Made by a program: the position numbers and the translations under genes. A stretch of DNA of 64,000 bases from Bacteroidetes bacterium GWF2_41_31 (GTDB lineage: Bacteria > Bacteroidota > Bacteroidia > Bacteroidales > F082). The stretch lies in the NCBI GenBank assembly GCA_001769215.1, contig MEOL01000026.1, positions 49,906 to 113,905 of the forward strand, read 5' to 3'. Numbering within the stretch: position 1 is the first letter of the stretch; every line of letters starts with the position of its first letter. The notes under the pieces are model-generated. The model had not been told where the DNA came from. It worked only from the letters and a program-made list of their open reading frames with translations, and searched no databases. Shown here one piece after another: positions 35,650-44,469 of this stretch.

Positions 35650-36867
35650 TTAATGTTTATATTTTTTTTCACCCGCACGAATGTTAACCGGAAGTTGATT
35701 TTCGGGAGGAACTAGTGGACAAGACCACCTTTGAGCATAAGTGCAATACGGGTTATAGGCATCATTAAAATCAAGCATGAAGTGGGTGCTATCCGGAACA
35801 GGAACGTCGAGATAGCGTCCGGCTTCATAGCTTTGAATCCCGTTGGTGCGATCGCGAAATGGAACGAAAAGCATCTTACCGTAATCGGGATGGTCGATGG
35901 ATTCCATATTTTGATAGGCTGTCAACTCACAGAGTGTATCATGAACAGTAAAAGCAAGCTTGCCATATACCCTGTATATTGGCCGTCGGGAAGTGTTGGT
36001 GGCCAATTCAAATGGTGGAGAAGAGGTATCTACCTTTATTTCTGCCCATATCCGATAAAGCAGATCAGGCTCAAAATAATGAAATCCATGAAAATCACGC
36101 CTTTCTTCCTTCGAAAAGGGAGACAAGGTGCTGTCAGCAAATGCAATGTCTTTGTCCTTACGCAAATAGGTGATTTCATCTATCCATTGACCCTCTTTCA
36201 GTTTTACTTCAAAAAAACGTTGATCAGGATGAAAAAACAGCATGGCATAGGGAGTTGCTACCATTTCATTGGAAACATTTCTAAACCCTTTGCTACTCTT
36301 CCACCAGGTTTCTGCTTGAAAAGTACGGTCGGGATGAGAGATGATTCCCACCTTAAACTCATTTCCAAGAGCCTTTTTAAACAAATACCTGCTCCGTCGC
36401 GAATGCACGCCTACCGAATAGATATCGATTTCCTTTTCCCATTCAGGATGCTCATCGAACAATGATTTCACCATCAAACCAGTGCCATAAGTCCGGTCGA
36501 CAAAAATATTGGTGGGTATATTGGCTTTATAAATGGTATCGGTAAAACCATAATATTTAAGGGTGTAAATGGAAGCTTCGGCTGTATTTCGGTATGGGGC
36601 AATAAACTCGTAAATGGTGATGGGTATCCCTGTTACAATCATTCTCTCAAAACCATTGTTCTTATAATAATCCAGTGCATCCAATATCACGTAAGTGTCA
36701 ACCCAACCTTCAATAACCAATGTTTTGGCATTTACCGGATCGTTTACTGCTAAAAATTTCACCGATAATGATAAAAACAAACGCCCTGTGATCAGCAACA
36801 GCACGATGATGATCAACCAACCCAACCAGGTCGGGCGCCAGCAATTTCGTTGTTTAAACATCCTCAT
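35650..36867 (-). CDS. Membrane-anchored DUF218 (YdcF/SanA-like) and DUF1684 fusion protein
   Basis: A 405-residue protein with one N-terminal membrane helix (about 13-35). Residues about 48-230 resemble the DUF218/ElyC-SanA fold (LVIEGWVDTYVILDALDYYKNNGFERMIVTGIPI, then VGVHSRRSRYLFKKAL). From about 245 it is DUF1684: FSKEERRDFHGFHYFEP, GKMLFVPFRDRTNGIQSYEAGRYLDVPVP, DFNDAYNPYCTYAQRWSCPLVPPENQLPV and IRAGEKKY. DUF218 proteins act in envelope functions; DUF1684 proteins have no settled function. I know both only as separate proteins. The gene is 9 nt upstream of a histidine kinase gene and so probably heads that operon. No exact -7 element was found in front. Confidence 0.75.
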   Translation of the reverse strand: MRMFKQRNCWRPTWLGWLIIIVLLLITGRLFLSLSVKFLAVNDPVNAKTLVIEGWVDTYVILDALDYYKNNGFERMIVTGIPITIYEFIAPYRNTAEASIYTLKYYGFTDTIYKANIPTNIFVDRTYGTGLMVKSLFDEHPEWEKEIDIYSVGVHSRRSRYLFKKALGNEFKVGIISHPDRTFQAETWWKSSKGFRNVSNEMVATPYAMLFFHPDQRFFEVKLKEGQWIDEITYLRKDKDIAFADSTLSPFSKEERRDFHGFHYFEPDLLYRIWAEIKVDTSSPPFELATNTSRRPIYRVYGKLAFTVHDTLCELTAYQNMESIDHPDYGKMLFVPFRDRTNGIQSYEAGRYLDVPVPDSTHFMLDFNDAYNPYCTYAQRWSCPLVPPENQLPVNIRAGEKKYKH

Positions 36868-36900
36868 GGTACAAGATGGATTGGCAATTAAAAGTTACAT

Positions 36901-36908
36901 TACTTTTG
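36901..36908 (+). promoter_or_regulatory. -7 element for pdxH
   Basis: TACTTTTG matches TAnnTTTG and lies 20 nt before the ATG at 36929. It also rules out the longer upstream reading of the frame. Confidence 0.55.
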
Positions 36909-36928
36909 TCAAAGTTAAAAAAATACTT

Positions 36929-37558
36929 ATGGAACTGGCTGATTTAAGATCTGATTTTGGCAAATATACTTTTAACCCTCAGTTGGCACCCGAACATCCT
37001 GTTCAGCTTTTCTCAGATTGGCTGCAAAAAGCGAGTGATGCTCAACTTAGTGAGTTTAATGCCATGGTATTAAGCACAGTCAACAGCCAACATCAACCTT
37101 CTTCCAGGATTGTACTACTTAAGGACTTTACGGATGGAAAATTTGTATTTTATACGCATTATGAAAGCAGAAAAGGAAAGGATCTTGCTGCAAACCCCAA
37201 CGCAAGCCTTTTGTTTTTTTGGAAGGAGCTGGAAAGACAAGTACGCATCGAAGGTTTGGTTGAAAAAATACCTTTTAGCCAAACCAATCAATATTTCAAA
37301 TCGCGTCCTTTTGAAAGTCAACTGAGTGCCATCGCTTCTCCACAAAGTGAACCCATTGATGGAATTGAGACAATTACCAGGCGAAGGGATGACATATTAA
37401 AGGCAGGAATCCCAATTGAATGTCCGTCAAACTGGGGCGGATATGCTTTAACGCCAACTTATTATGAGTTTTGGCAAGGAGGCCTGAACCGGCTCCATAA
37501 CCGACTTAGTTATCATCTAAATAAAAATATGTGGAATAAACAACAACTGGCACCCTGA
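36929..37558 (+). CDS. pdxH: Pyridoxamine 5'-phosphate oxidase
   Basis: A 209-residue FMN enzyme that oxidises pyridoxine or pyridoxamine phosphate to pyridoxal phosphate. Visible marks: SSRIVLLKDFTDGKFVFYTHYESRKGKDL (FMN site), FKSRPFESQLSAIASPQSEPI, and the C-terminal PTYYEFWQGGLNRLHNRLSYHL...LAP. The start at 36929 (MELADLRSDFG) agrees with the family and with the promoter; the frame is open further upstream but that part runs through the divergent gene. The cofactor it makes is used by SerC, encoded 4 kb away. The reaction needs oxygen, which is odd for a strict anaerobe but the gene is common in this phylum. Confidence 0.93.
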   Translation: MELADLRSDFGKYTFNPQLAPEHPVQLFSDWLQKASDAQLSEFNAMVLSTVNSQHQPSSRIVLLKDFTDGKFVFYTHYESRKGKDLAANPNASLLFFWKELERQVRIEGLVEKIPFSQTNQYFKSRPFESQLSAIASPQSEPIDGIETITRRRDDILKAGIPIECPSNWGGYALTPTYYEFWQGGLNRLHNRLSYHLNKNMWNKQQLAP

Positions 37559-37579
37559 CACTTTGAAGCACCTAATAAA

Positions 37580-37783
37580 TTATTTGGTTGCCATGTTGTT
37601 TAAATCATTAATAAAACCGGCGATGGTTTCCTGATCAAAGTTTTTCTCAAATGCCGCTTCTTCTAATGTTCCCCAAATAGGCTCCCCACACATAATACAT
37701 CGAATCCCTTTTTCCATCAGGTAACGGACAGAAAACGGGTATTGTTCAACCAGTACCTCTATTTGAATATCCTTGGTGATCAT
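37580..37783 (-). CDS. DUF1858 small redox-disulfide protein
   Basis: A 67-residue protein with the DUF1858 pattern: ITKDIQIEVLVEQYPFSVRYLMEKGIRCIMCGEPIWGTLEEAAFEK. The CIMC pair fits the Cys-x2-Cys redox site of the family, which often accompanies hybrid-cluster or oxidoreductase proteins. It is the last gene of the serC-serA cluster, 41 nt after DUF1015. The partner is unknown. Confidence 0.8.
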   Translation of the reverse strand: MITKDIQIEVLVEQYPFSVRYLMEKGIRCIMCGEPIWGTLEEAAFEKNFDQETIAGFINDLNNMATK

Positions 37784-37824
37784 GACGAAGGTATAATCTT
37801 AAAATTAAAATGAGCGGATGTTGC

Positions 37825-39075
37825 TTATGACAAATCGTGTACCACAAGTCCTGAGCGCAACTTGGGTTCAAACCATGTAGTTTTTGGTGGCATAATCAGT
37901 CCATTGTCGGCAATATTAATGAGTTGGGACATGCTAACAGGATACAAGGCAAAAGCCACTTTCATTTCGCAGCTGTCGACGCGTTTTTTCAGTTCACCCA
38001 AACCCCGGATTCCGCCAACAAAATCAATGCGCTTCGATCGCCTCAGGTCATCAATACCCAAAATAGGTTCAAGTACCTGGTTGGTCAGAATGGTAACATC
38101 CAGCACTCCGATGGGATCGTTGTCATTATACGTGTTTCTATTGGCCGTTAACGAATACCAGCGACCATCCAAATACATGGAGAAATTGTGCAAGCCATTT
38201 GGTTTATAAATGTTGTCAGTCCCCTTGTCAACTACCTGAAAACTTTTCCTTAACGCTTCTAAAAAAAGCTCAGGGGTATGATTATTCAGGTCTTTCACCA
38301 CCCGGTTGTAATCGATAATTGTTAGCTGATTGTCAGGAAAATGAACGGCCAGGAAAAAATTATATTCTTCGTTTCCTGTGTGGTTGGGGTTTCGCTGTTT
38401 TTTCTCATTTCCGACCAAGGCAGCGGCTGCGGTGCGGTGATGCCCATCGGCCACATAGGTAGCAGGAATGGCTGCAAATAAATCGACAATCCTGTCAATG
38501 AGTGCTTTCTCGTGAATGGCCCAGAACTGATGACCTACCTGGTCTTCTCCGGTAAAATCATACTCAGGTGAATTATTTTTCACGAAATCGGCTACGATCT
38601 GGTCAATTTCCTTCACCGCGGGATAAGAGAAGAAAACAGGTTCCATATTGGCATTGGTAATGCGAACATGTTTCATGCGGTCTTCTTCCTTATCAGGACG
38701 TGTGAGCTCATGCTTTTTGATCACATTGTTTAAATAGTCTTCAACGCTGGCGCAACCTACAATACCAAATTGGGTTTTCCCAAACATCGTTTGAGCATAG
38801 ATATAAAGCGAGTCCCGGGAATCAGGTAAAAGCCATCCATCTTTTTTAAAGGCATTAAAGTTGCTTTTTGCTTTCTCATAAACCTCCTGGCTATACAAAT
38901 CCAGATCCTCAGGGAGGTCAATTTCAGGTTTTATAATATGAAGAAGAGAGTACTTGTTGCCTTCTGCTTCGTGGCGGGCTTCTTCGGAATTTAATACATC
39001 GTAGGGCCTGCTGGCCAACTGTTGTGCAATTTCTTTTGGCGGGCGTAATCCCTTAAATGCCTTTAATATAGCCAT
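37825..39075 (-). CDS. DUF1015 family protein of the serine gene cluster
   Basis: A 416-residue cytoplasmic protein. MAILKAFKGLRPPKEIAQQLASRPYDVLN is the typical DUF1015 opening. Near residue 215 it carries ADGHHRTAAAA, a ParB/SerK-like motif; in archaeal SerK and bacterial SbnI the related Asp-Gly-His-His-Arg stretch belongs to the free-serine kinase active site. DUF1015 genes repeatedly stand next to serC and serA in Bacteroidetes and Clostridia, as here. A role in O-phosphoserine/serine interconversion is attractive because no serB is in the cluster, but this is inference. It follows the four-helix-bundle gene by 49 nt and precedes DUF1858. Confidence 0.85.
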   Translation of the reverse strand: MAILKAFKGLRPPKEIAQQLASRPYDVLNSEEARHEAEGNKYSLLHIIKPEIDLPEDLDLYSQEVYEKAKSNFNAFKKDGWLLPDSRDSLYIYAQTMFGKTQFGIVGCASVEDYLNNVIKKHELTRPDKEEDRMKHVRITNANMEPVFFSYPAVKEIDQIVADFVKNNSPEYDFTGEDQVGHQFWAIHEKALIDRIVDLFAAIPATYVADGHHRTAAAALVGNEKKQRNPNHTGNEEYNFFLAVHFPDNQLTIIDYNRVVKDLNNHTPELFLEALRKSFQVVDKGTDNIYKPNGLHNFSMYLDGRWYSLTANRNTYNDNDPIGVLDVTILTNQVLEPILGIDDLRRSKRIDFVGGIRGLGELKKRVDSCEMKVAFALYPVSMSQLINIADNGLIMPPKTTWFEPKLRSGLVVHDLS

Positions 39076-39124
39076 ATACAGGTTTTAATTTATGTTAAAA
39101 ATCGAGTCAAAAAAAAAGGACTTA

Positions 39125-39661
39125 TCAATTATCCTCGTTGGAATCATCCAACTCATTACCACCAATGACTTCACCATAGTCGTTGAAACCATGCAATCTG
39201 GATCCATCGTTTCCTTTGCCATTGTATTGATAGTTGCCGTTGTTACCATTGCTGTTGCCATTAGAGCGCTGCAACGATGAAATAAGGGCACCAATCATTT
39301 TCGTCATTTCCATCAGTTGGTTCCTCGAATCTTCCTCGTATAAATCGGATATGTTGTTTTGTTTTCGGGCCAGCATGGTGAACACAATACATTCCCGAAT
39401 GGAGCTTTTGGCCATCTTTAAATAATATACGAACTGGCTCTTGTTACGAGCTGATCCTTCTGCGATAAAAAGCGCTATGTTGCGCGCTGAGTCGTTGAAT
39501 CGCAGGACAAATTCCGATTGGTCGTTGTTTGGAAACAGCGATGTAATATCCTGAACCCAATTGATATATTCCAGGGATTTATGGTAAATACGCAAATCTT
39601 CAAACCTAAAAAAGGTTCCTGTTTTCTCTGATTTTTCAATTCTTTCGGTCTGGTTGGACAT
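39125..39661 (-). CDS. Four-helix bundle protein (23S rRNA intervening-sequence family)
   Basis: A 178-residue protein whose core (FRFEDLRIYHKSLEYINWVQ ... FVLRFNDSARNIALFIAEGSARN ... YYLKMAKSSIRECIVFTMLA) is the S23/IVS four-helix bundle. The tail is low-complexity Asn/Gly (NGNSNGNNGNYQYNG) ending in acidic residues. Such genes occur inside 23S rRNA intervening sequences and also, in Bacteroidetes, scattered between chromosomal genes; the function is unknown. Here it sits inside the serine operon between serA and DUF1015. I use Met15 (39661) as start; 39703 would add MAYYFSIINTNLFT, which the family lacks. Confidence 0.82.
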   Translation of the reverse strand: MSNQTERIEKSEKTGTFFRFEDLRIYHKSLEYINWVQDITSLFPNNDQSEFVLRFNDSARNIALFIAEGSARNKSQFVYYLKMAKSSIRECIVFTMLARKQNNISDLYEEDSRNQLMEMTKMIGALISSLQRSNGNSNGNNGNYQYNGKGNDGSRLHGFNDYGEVIGGNELDDSNEDN

Positions 39662-39786
39662 AGTGAATAAATTAGTGTTGATAATAGAAAAGTAATAGGC
39701 CATCTAGAAGTGATATGGTGCTGCTAATTGGCCGGACACCGTCAGGATGATGTTCCATCCTTTGTTTATAAATTGTGGACATCAGC

Positions 39787-40707
39787 CTAATTAACCTGAT
39801 AGGTGGTATCGTCCTGTTTAATAAATCCAATGATCTGACGTGCAGCAGCCACCCCGGCATTGTTATTGGCTTCAGATGTTTGTGCTCCCATTTTCTTTGG
39901 GGTACAAAAACAACGACTGCCAAATTTTTCTTTTAACAAATCATAATTATCAGGGGCAACGTCAGAAACATACTTAAATGAATCTGAAGTCTCAAACCAT
40001 TTTAACAAACCGGCTTCGTCAATTACCTCTTTACGGGCAGTATTGACCAGCATGGCACCTTTTTTTGTTTTCGATAACAGGTCGAATCCAATGGATTGTT
40101 TTGTACTGGCGTTGGCCGGGATGTGCAAACTGATATAATCGCAGGTTGAATATAATTCATCTACGTTGTCTATCGCAGTTACACCATCGGCTTCGATGGC
40201 AGTTTTGCTCACGAATGGATCAAACGCGGATACTTCCATACCAAAACCCCTGGCGATGCGTGCCACGTGTTTCCCTACATTTCCATAGGCATGTATGCCC
40301 AGTTTTTTACCAAACAATTCAGTGCCGGAAGTGCCGTTAAACTGATTTCTGGCTTGATAAACCATCATACCAAGTGCTAATTCTGCCACAGCATTTGAAT
40401 TTTGACCCGGCGTATTCATCACCACCACTTTGTGAGCCGTGGCTGACTGTAAATCAACATTATCGTAACCCGCCCCGGCCCGTACCACAATTTTAAGATG
40501 GGGGGCAGCATCCATTACTTCTTTGGTTATCAAATCGCTTCTGATGATGATGGCCTCAACATCGGCCACAGCCAGAATCAATTCTTGTGGGCTGGTATAT
40601 TTTTCCAGGAAAGCGCATGTAAAACCTGCCTCTTCGATTACGGCCTTGATTTGTTTTGCGGCACCGGCTGCAAAAGGCTTATCGGTCGCAACTAAAACTT
40701 TTGTCAT
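39787..40707 (-). CDS. serA: D-3-phosphoglycerate dehydrogenase, short form
   Basis: A 306-residue NAD-dependent 2-hydroxyacid dehydrogenase, first enzyme of serine synthesis. The NAD site is GKKLGIHAYGNVGKHVARIARGFGMEVSAFDPF. RSDLITKEVMDAAPHLKIVVRAGAGYDNVD is the substrate-side signature, and the catalytic His is expected in FCTPKKMGAQT, where the family usually has PHIGAST; here Lys-Met-Gly replaces His-Ile-Gly, so the general acid is not evident. No ACT or regulatory domain is present. The gene lies 34 nt after serC, which fixes the function despite the altered motif. Confidence 0.88.
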   Translation of the reverse strand: MTKVLVATDKPFAAGAAKQIKAVIEEAGFTCAFLEKYTSPQELILAVADVEAIIIRSDLITKEVMDAAPHLKIVVRAGAGYDNVDLQSATAHKVVVMNTPGQNSNAVAELALGMMVYQARNQFNGTSGTELFGKKLGIHAYGNVGKHVARIARGFGMEVSAFDPFVSKTAIEADGVTAIDNVDELYSTCDYISLHIPANASTKQSIGFDLLSKTKKGAMLVNTARKEVIDEAGLLKWFETSDSFKYVSDVAPDNYDLLKEKFGSRCFCTPKKMGAQTSEANNNAGVAAARQIIGFIKQDDTTYQVN

Positions 40708-40741
40708 GATAGTATCATTTAGTAATTTACTGTTAATACCC

Positions 40742-41815
40742 TTATTTGTTCAGGGATTCAAATTCTTTCATGGAGTCGACCAGTGCCTGAACACTTTCGA
40801 TGGGCAATGCATTGTAGGTAGAAGCGCGGAAACCTCCAACAGAGCGGTGGCCTTTAATTCCGATCATTCCCTTTGAAGTGGCAAACTCGAAAAAAGCCTT
40901 TTCTTTGTCTTCAAACCCATCATTCATTACAAAGCAAATGTTCATCAACGACCTGTCTTCCTGATCGGTAACGGTAGCCTTAAACATGGGGTTCCTATCT
41001 ATTTCGCTATAAAGCAATCCAGCTTTTTTAATATTAACCTTCTGCATATTTTCTATTCCTCCATTGTTTTTAAGCCATTTTAATGTTTGCAATGCAGCAA
41101 AAATGGGCAATACAGGAGGTGTATTGAACATGCTTTCGGCTTCGATGTGTGTTTGGTAATTGAGCATAGTGGGGATCACCCGGTTAACCTTACCCAGGAT
41201 ATCGTTGCGGATAATGACAAACGTAACGCCGGCAGGAGCCAGATTTTTTTGAGCACCACCATATATAAGGGCGTATTTTGAGATGTCGATGGGACGGCTA
41301 AAAATATCTGATGACATATCTGCAACCAAAGGAACGGGCGAATCCATATCGAATTTTATTTCGGTACCATAAATGGTGTTGTTGGTGGTGATATGGAAAT
41401 AATCGGCATCCGATGGGATGGTAAATCCCTTGGGAATATAATTAAAGTTTTTGTCTTCTGAAGAAGCTACTACTTCGGTGTTGCCAAGCATTTTGGCTTC
41501 TTTTATCGCTTTTTTTGCCCAAACGCCGGTGTTGAGGTAAGCCGCTTTTTTATTGAGCAAGTTGAAAGGAACCATGGCAAACTGGGTACTGGCACCTCCT
41601 CCTAAAAACAACACTGAATATCCTTCGGGAATTTGAAGTAATTCTTTGAATAAGGCAACGGCCTCATCAACAACAGCAATAAACTCCTTGCTTCGGTGCG
41701 AAATTTCCATAATAGAGAGCCCTGTACCAGCGAAGTTATGAATTGCTTTTGCAGTGTTTTCAATAGTATAATCCGGCAATATTGAAGGACCGGCATAGAA
41801 ATTATGTATTTTCAT
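40742..41815 (-). CDS. serC: Phosphoserine aminotransferase
   Basis: A 357-residue PLP enzyme that aminates 3-phosphohydroxypyruvate. It opens [24 protein letters not shown], has the substrate loop [19 protein letters not shown], and the PLP Lys in [19 protein letters not shown]. The C-terminus [35 protein letters not shown] is typical. It is the first gene of the serC-serA-S23-DUF1015-DUF1858 operon and has its own promoter. Confidence 0.96.
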   Translation of the reverse strand: MKIHNFYAGPSILPDYTIENTAKAIHNFAGTGLSIMEISHRSKEFIAVVDEAVALFKELLQIPEGYSVLFLGGGASTQFAMVPFNLLNKKAAYLNTGVWAKKAIKEAKMLGNTEVVASSEDKNFNYIPKGFTIPSDADYFHITTNNTIYGTEIKFDMDSPVPLVADMSSDIFSRPIDISKYALIYGGAQKNLAPAGVTFVIIRNDILGKVNRVIPTMLNYQTHIEAESMFNTPPVLPIFAALQTLKWLKNNGGIENMQKVNIKKAGLLYSEIDRNPMFKATVTDQEDRSLMNICFVMNDGFEDKEKAFFEFATSKGMIGIKGHRSVGGFRASTYNALPIESVQALVDSMKEFESLNK

Positions 41816-41845
41816 GGTTTCTGATTTAATAGTTCAACATGATCG

Positions 41846-41853
41846 CAAAGATA
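41846..41853 (-). promoter_or_regulatory. -7 element for the serine operon
   Basis: Read on the minus strand this is TATCTTTG, 31 nt upstream of the serC ATG at 41815. No further promoter is obvious before serA, DUF1015 or DUF1858. Confidence 0.55.
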
Positions 41854-42045
41854 AAAACAATTGAGAAGACAACGTTATATTTTTAACTTAGAATGGTTCT
41901 ATTTTCTATGGTTTCATCGATTTTTGACTCTAATTTCATGCTGTGTTCCGAAGGTCTGTTAATTTAATAACAATGAATAAAGATTGTCCTCTTTTGTGCA
42001 CCACACAAAACTTGCTACATTCGCATCACCAACTTTAAATGTTAG

Positions 42046-43002
42046 ATGAAAAAACAGATTTCACGTTCCGTTTTAGGTCATGAAGCGTTGCTTTTGCTTA
42101 CAGCCATTATTTGGGGGTTGGCCTTTGTGGCACAACGGGCAGGAATGGAAAGCATTGGTCCATTTGTTTTTAACGGCATCAGGTTTCTGCTCGGAAGTAT
42201 TTCCCTGCTTCCTGTTATCATTTTGTTAAACCGCAACAACCTTACTGACGGCAAGCAAGGCAAACGCCCGGCACATCAGGCGATGAAATACAAGCTCATG
42301 TGGGTCAGTGGAATAATCTCCGGATTGGTTTTGTTTATTGCCTCATCGTTTCAACAAATGGGTATGGTGTTCACTACTGCCGGAAATGCAGGCTTTATCA
42401 CCAGCCTTTATGTGATCATGGTTCCATTGTTGGGACTTATCTTCGGTTTAAAAGTAAACCGGTACACCTGGATGGGTGCCTTGCTGGCAGTGATCGGGTT
42501 ATACTTTATTTCGGTTAATGCAGGATTTTCAATCCAGAAAGGCGATATGTTGGTGCTGGCGAGTGCTTTCTTTTTTGCCATCCACTTGCTGATCATCGGG
42601 TATTACTCCAACAAAACCGATGTGCTTATGCTGGCCTTGATCCAGTTCGCACTTACGGGTATCTTAAGTTTGATTGTTGGCTATTTCACAGAAGTTATTG
42701 ATATAAACCAAATTAAATTGGCAGCCATCCCCCTGCTCTATGGGGGTCTTATGTCGGTTGGTGTAGCCTACACCCTGCAAATCGTTGGTCAGAAAAAAGC
42801 GATCCCGGCTCATGCGGCCATCATCCTCAGCCTGGAAGCACTTTTCGCCGCACTCGGAGGTTGGCTGATTTTGGGCGAAATGTTCACCGCCAGGCAAATA
42901 ATGGGAGGAACCTTGATGCTCTCAGGCCTGGTCCTATCTCAGCTCACCTTTAAATCAAGCCAAAAAAATAAATTGTTAGCGTTTATGTTCCCTAAGGTCT
43001 GA
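42046..43002 (+). CDS. EamA/DMT-family transporter
   Basis: A 318-residue membrane protein with about ten helices in two EamA repeats: WGLAFVAQRAGMESIGPFVFNGIRFLLGS in the first and AIPLLYGGLMSVGVAYTLQIVGQKKAIPAHAAIILSLEALFAALGGWLILGE in the second. It probably exports or imports a small metabolite such as an amino acid; the substrate cannot be read from the sequence. A near-match promoter, TACATTCG, lies at 42016-42023. The last 27 nt overlap the convergent DUF4251 gene. Confidence 0.9.
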   Translation: MKKQISRSVLGHEALLLLTAIIWGLAFVAQRAGMESIGPFVFNGIRFLLGSISLLPVIILLNRNNLTDGKQGKRPAHQAMKYKLMWVSGIISGLVLFIASSFQQMGMVFTTAGNAGFITSLYVIMVPLLGLIFGLKVNRYTWMGALLAVIGLYFISVNAGFSIQKGDMLVLASAFFFAIHLLIIGYYSNKTDVLMLALIQFALTGILSLIVGYFTEVIDINQIKLAAIPLLYGGLMSVGVAYTLQIVGQKKAIPAHAAIILSLEALFAALGGWLILGEMFTARQIMGGTLMLSGLVLSQLTFKSSQKNKLLAFMFPKV

Positions 43003-43593
43003 TCCAATGATAAACTTAGCATCATCAGGATCCAACAGGTTTCCCTGTAAATTGTAACCGGACGATCCAAAACTGACCTCTGCCCGGCCTTCGCTAAAAA
43101 TGTTGATATTCACCATGAGCGTTTCAACTCCATAGTGAGACTTCACTTTAAAAGAAATATAAGTGGGTTTGTCGCTGCTTTTTGGTGGTTTGAAACGATA
43201 ATCCTGAATGATCCCTTTCATGGTAAACCCTCCAACCCCATTGCTGCCCACATAAGCAGGAGATGCCACTTGCAGGATCACACTATCACCAATGACGTAG
43301 ATAAAATTGGTCATGGATGAGAGGGTAGTGTTTTCAACACCCTGGCGTCCTGCGCTTGCCTGATAGGCGTCCGCCATGACATGGTTTATCCCGATCATAT
43401 AATATTTTGAGGTAAGCAATTGGGTATAAACGAGCTGCTGCATCGAATCTTTGGTTGCTTGTTCATGCTTCAGTCGCTCTTTTTCAAGCTTCCGTTGTGA
43501 TTTGGTTTGGTTTTTTTCTGCCTGGGCTGAAAGACCCGATGAAACAAGCACTAACAGAAGAAGCAGGACAGTTGTAATGAATGATTTTTTCAT
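42976..43593 (-). CDS. DUF4251 exported protein
   Basis: A 205-residue protein with a signal peptide (first about 23 residues, SGLSAQA), a Lys/Gln-rich helix (KNQTKSQRKLEKERLKHEQ), then a beta-rich DUF4251 domain (NFIYVIGDSVILQVASP, GFTMKGIIQDYRFKPPKSSDKPTYISFKVK, LVNINIFSEGRAEVSFGSSGYNLQGNL). The family is limited to Bacteroidetes and has no known function; a periplasmic or lipoprotein-like location is likely. It lies 31 nt behind pepE and is probably co-transcribed with it. Its 3' end overlaps the convergent transporter gene. Confidence 0.8.
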   Translation of the reverse strand: MKKSFITTVLLLLLVLVSSGLSAQAEKNQTKSQRKLEKERLKHEQATKDSMQQLVYTQLLTSKYYMIGINHVMADAYQASAGRQGVENTTLSSMTNFIYVIGDSVILQVASPAYVGSNGVGGFTMKGIIQDYRFKPPKSSDKPTYISFKVKSHYGVETLMVNINIFSEGRAEVSFGSSGYNLQGNLLDPDDAKFIIGSDLREHKR

Positions 43594-43624
43594 AAAATAT
43601 ATTTTAATTCGTTTTATATAATCC

Positions 43625-44359
43625 TCAGCCTAAGAAACTTAAATCGCTGCCTTGAGCATACTCCCGGGGCTCATTCCCGAATTGGAACAACCTGGCAGGA
43701 CGGCTTCCCAACAGTTTAATTTGATTTCCATCAACTAAGAGCAAGCTGGCCTCACGCAGACCCAACACCTTCATTTTTTTATTCACCACCAAAAATTCTT
43801 CTATGCGCTGTTGCCTGGTTTCACCCCCATGTCCTTCCGGATTGGCATCCAGATAATGTGGATTAATCTGAAAAGGAATCAGGTTTAAGCATAAAAAACT
43901 CTCCGGTTGAATGATGGGCATGTCATTGGTGGTCATTAAAGTAGGACAAGCCACATTCGATCCTGCACTCCAGCCCATGTAGGGTGTACCACTTTCGGCT
44001 TTTTCTTTGATGGACTTCATGATTCCGGTGCGGTGCATTTCGGCCACCAGGTGGAAAGTATTTCCCCCGCCCACGGCGATGGCCTCCGCCTGTTCAACCA
44101 TCAGCACAGGATTGTTGGTTTGGTGTACCGATTCAGTTTCAAATCCAAGAGATTCCATCACAACTGCCACCCGTTCCAGATAAGCATCATACGATTTGGT
44201 GAGGCTCTCCGTATTTAATCCGACTCCGGCATAGGGCACAAAGGTTATTTTTTTTATTCCATTTGATTGAAGGAAATCGGCAATGTATTTTTTGGGCCAC
44301 TCCAGATAGGGCGCTCCGGCCATCGTTGAATTACTGATTAAAAGAAGTTTTTTATTCAT
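43625..44359 (-). CDS. pepE: Dipeptidase E (alpha-aspartyl dipeptidase, S51)
   Basis: A 244-residue cytoplasmic serine peptidase that splits Asp-X dipeptides. It opens MNKKLLLISNSTMAGAPYLEW, has the nucleophile Ser in the Gly-rich stretch YMGWSAGSNVACP, AIAVGGGNTFHLV for the elbow, and FQINPHYLDANPEGHGGETRQQRIEEF near the catalytic His. I start at 44359 (MNKKLLL); the frame stays open to 44506, but the promoter at 44462-44469 lies inside that extension, so it is not coding. It may finish peptides taken up after extracellular proteolysis. Confidence 0.93.
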   Translation of the reverse strand: MNKKLLLISNSTMAGAPYLEWPKKYIADFLQSNGIKKITFVPYAGVGLNTESLTKSYDAYLERVAVVMESLGFETESVHQTNNPVLMVEQAEAIAVGGGNTFHLVAEMHRTGIMKSIKEKAESGTPYMGWSAGSNVACPTLMTTNDMPIIQPESFLCLNLIPFQINPHYLDANPEGHGGETRQQRIEEFLVVNKKMKVLGLREASLLLVDGNQIKLLGSRPARLFQFGNEPREYAQGSDLSFLG

Positions 44360-44461
44360 TTTTGTTTTTAATATGTTGAGACAACCTGATGATTGATAAA
44401 ATGACCGACTCAGCCTGCAATTAATTTTAATTTGCCAAACACAGCTTCGAAAGCATGAGTG

Positions 44462-44469
44462 CAAATATA
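44462..44469 (-). promoter_or_regulatory. -7 element for pepE and the DUF4251 gene
   Basis: Read on the minus strand this is TATATTTG, 103 nt upstream of the ATG at 44359. It supports the short start of pepE. Confidence 0.45.

Noticed and set aside
36695..36928. N-terminal extension of pdxH
   Set aside because: It overlaps the divergent DUF218-DUF1684 gene, and the promoter at 36901 lies behind it.
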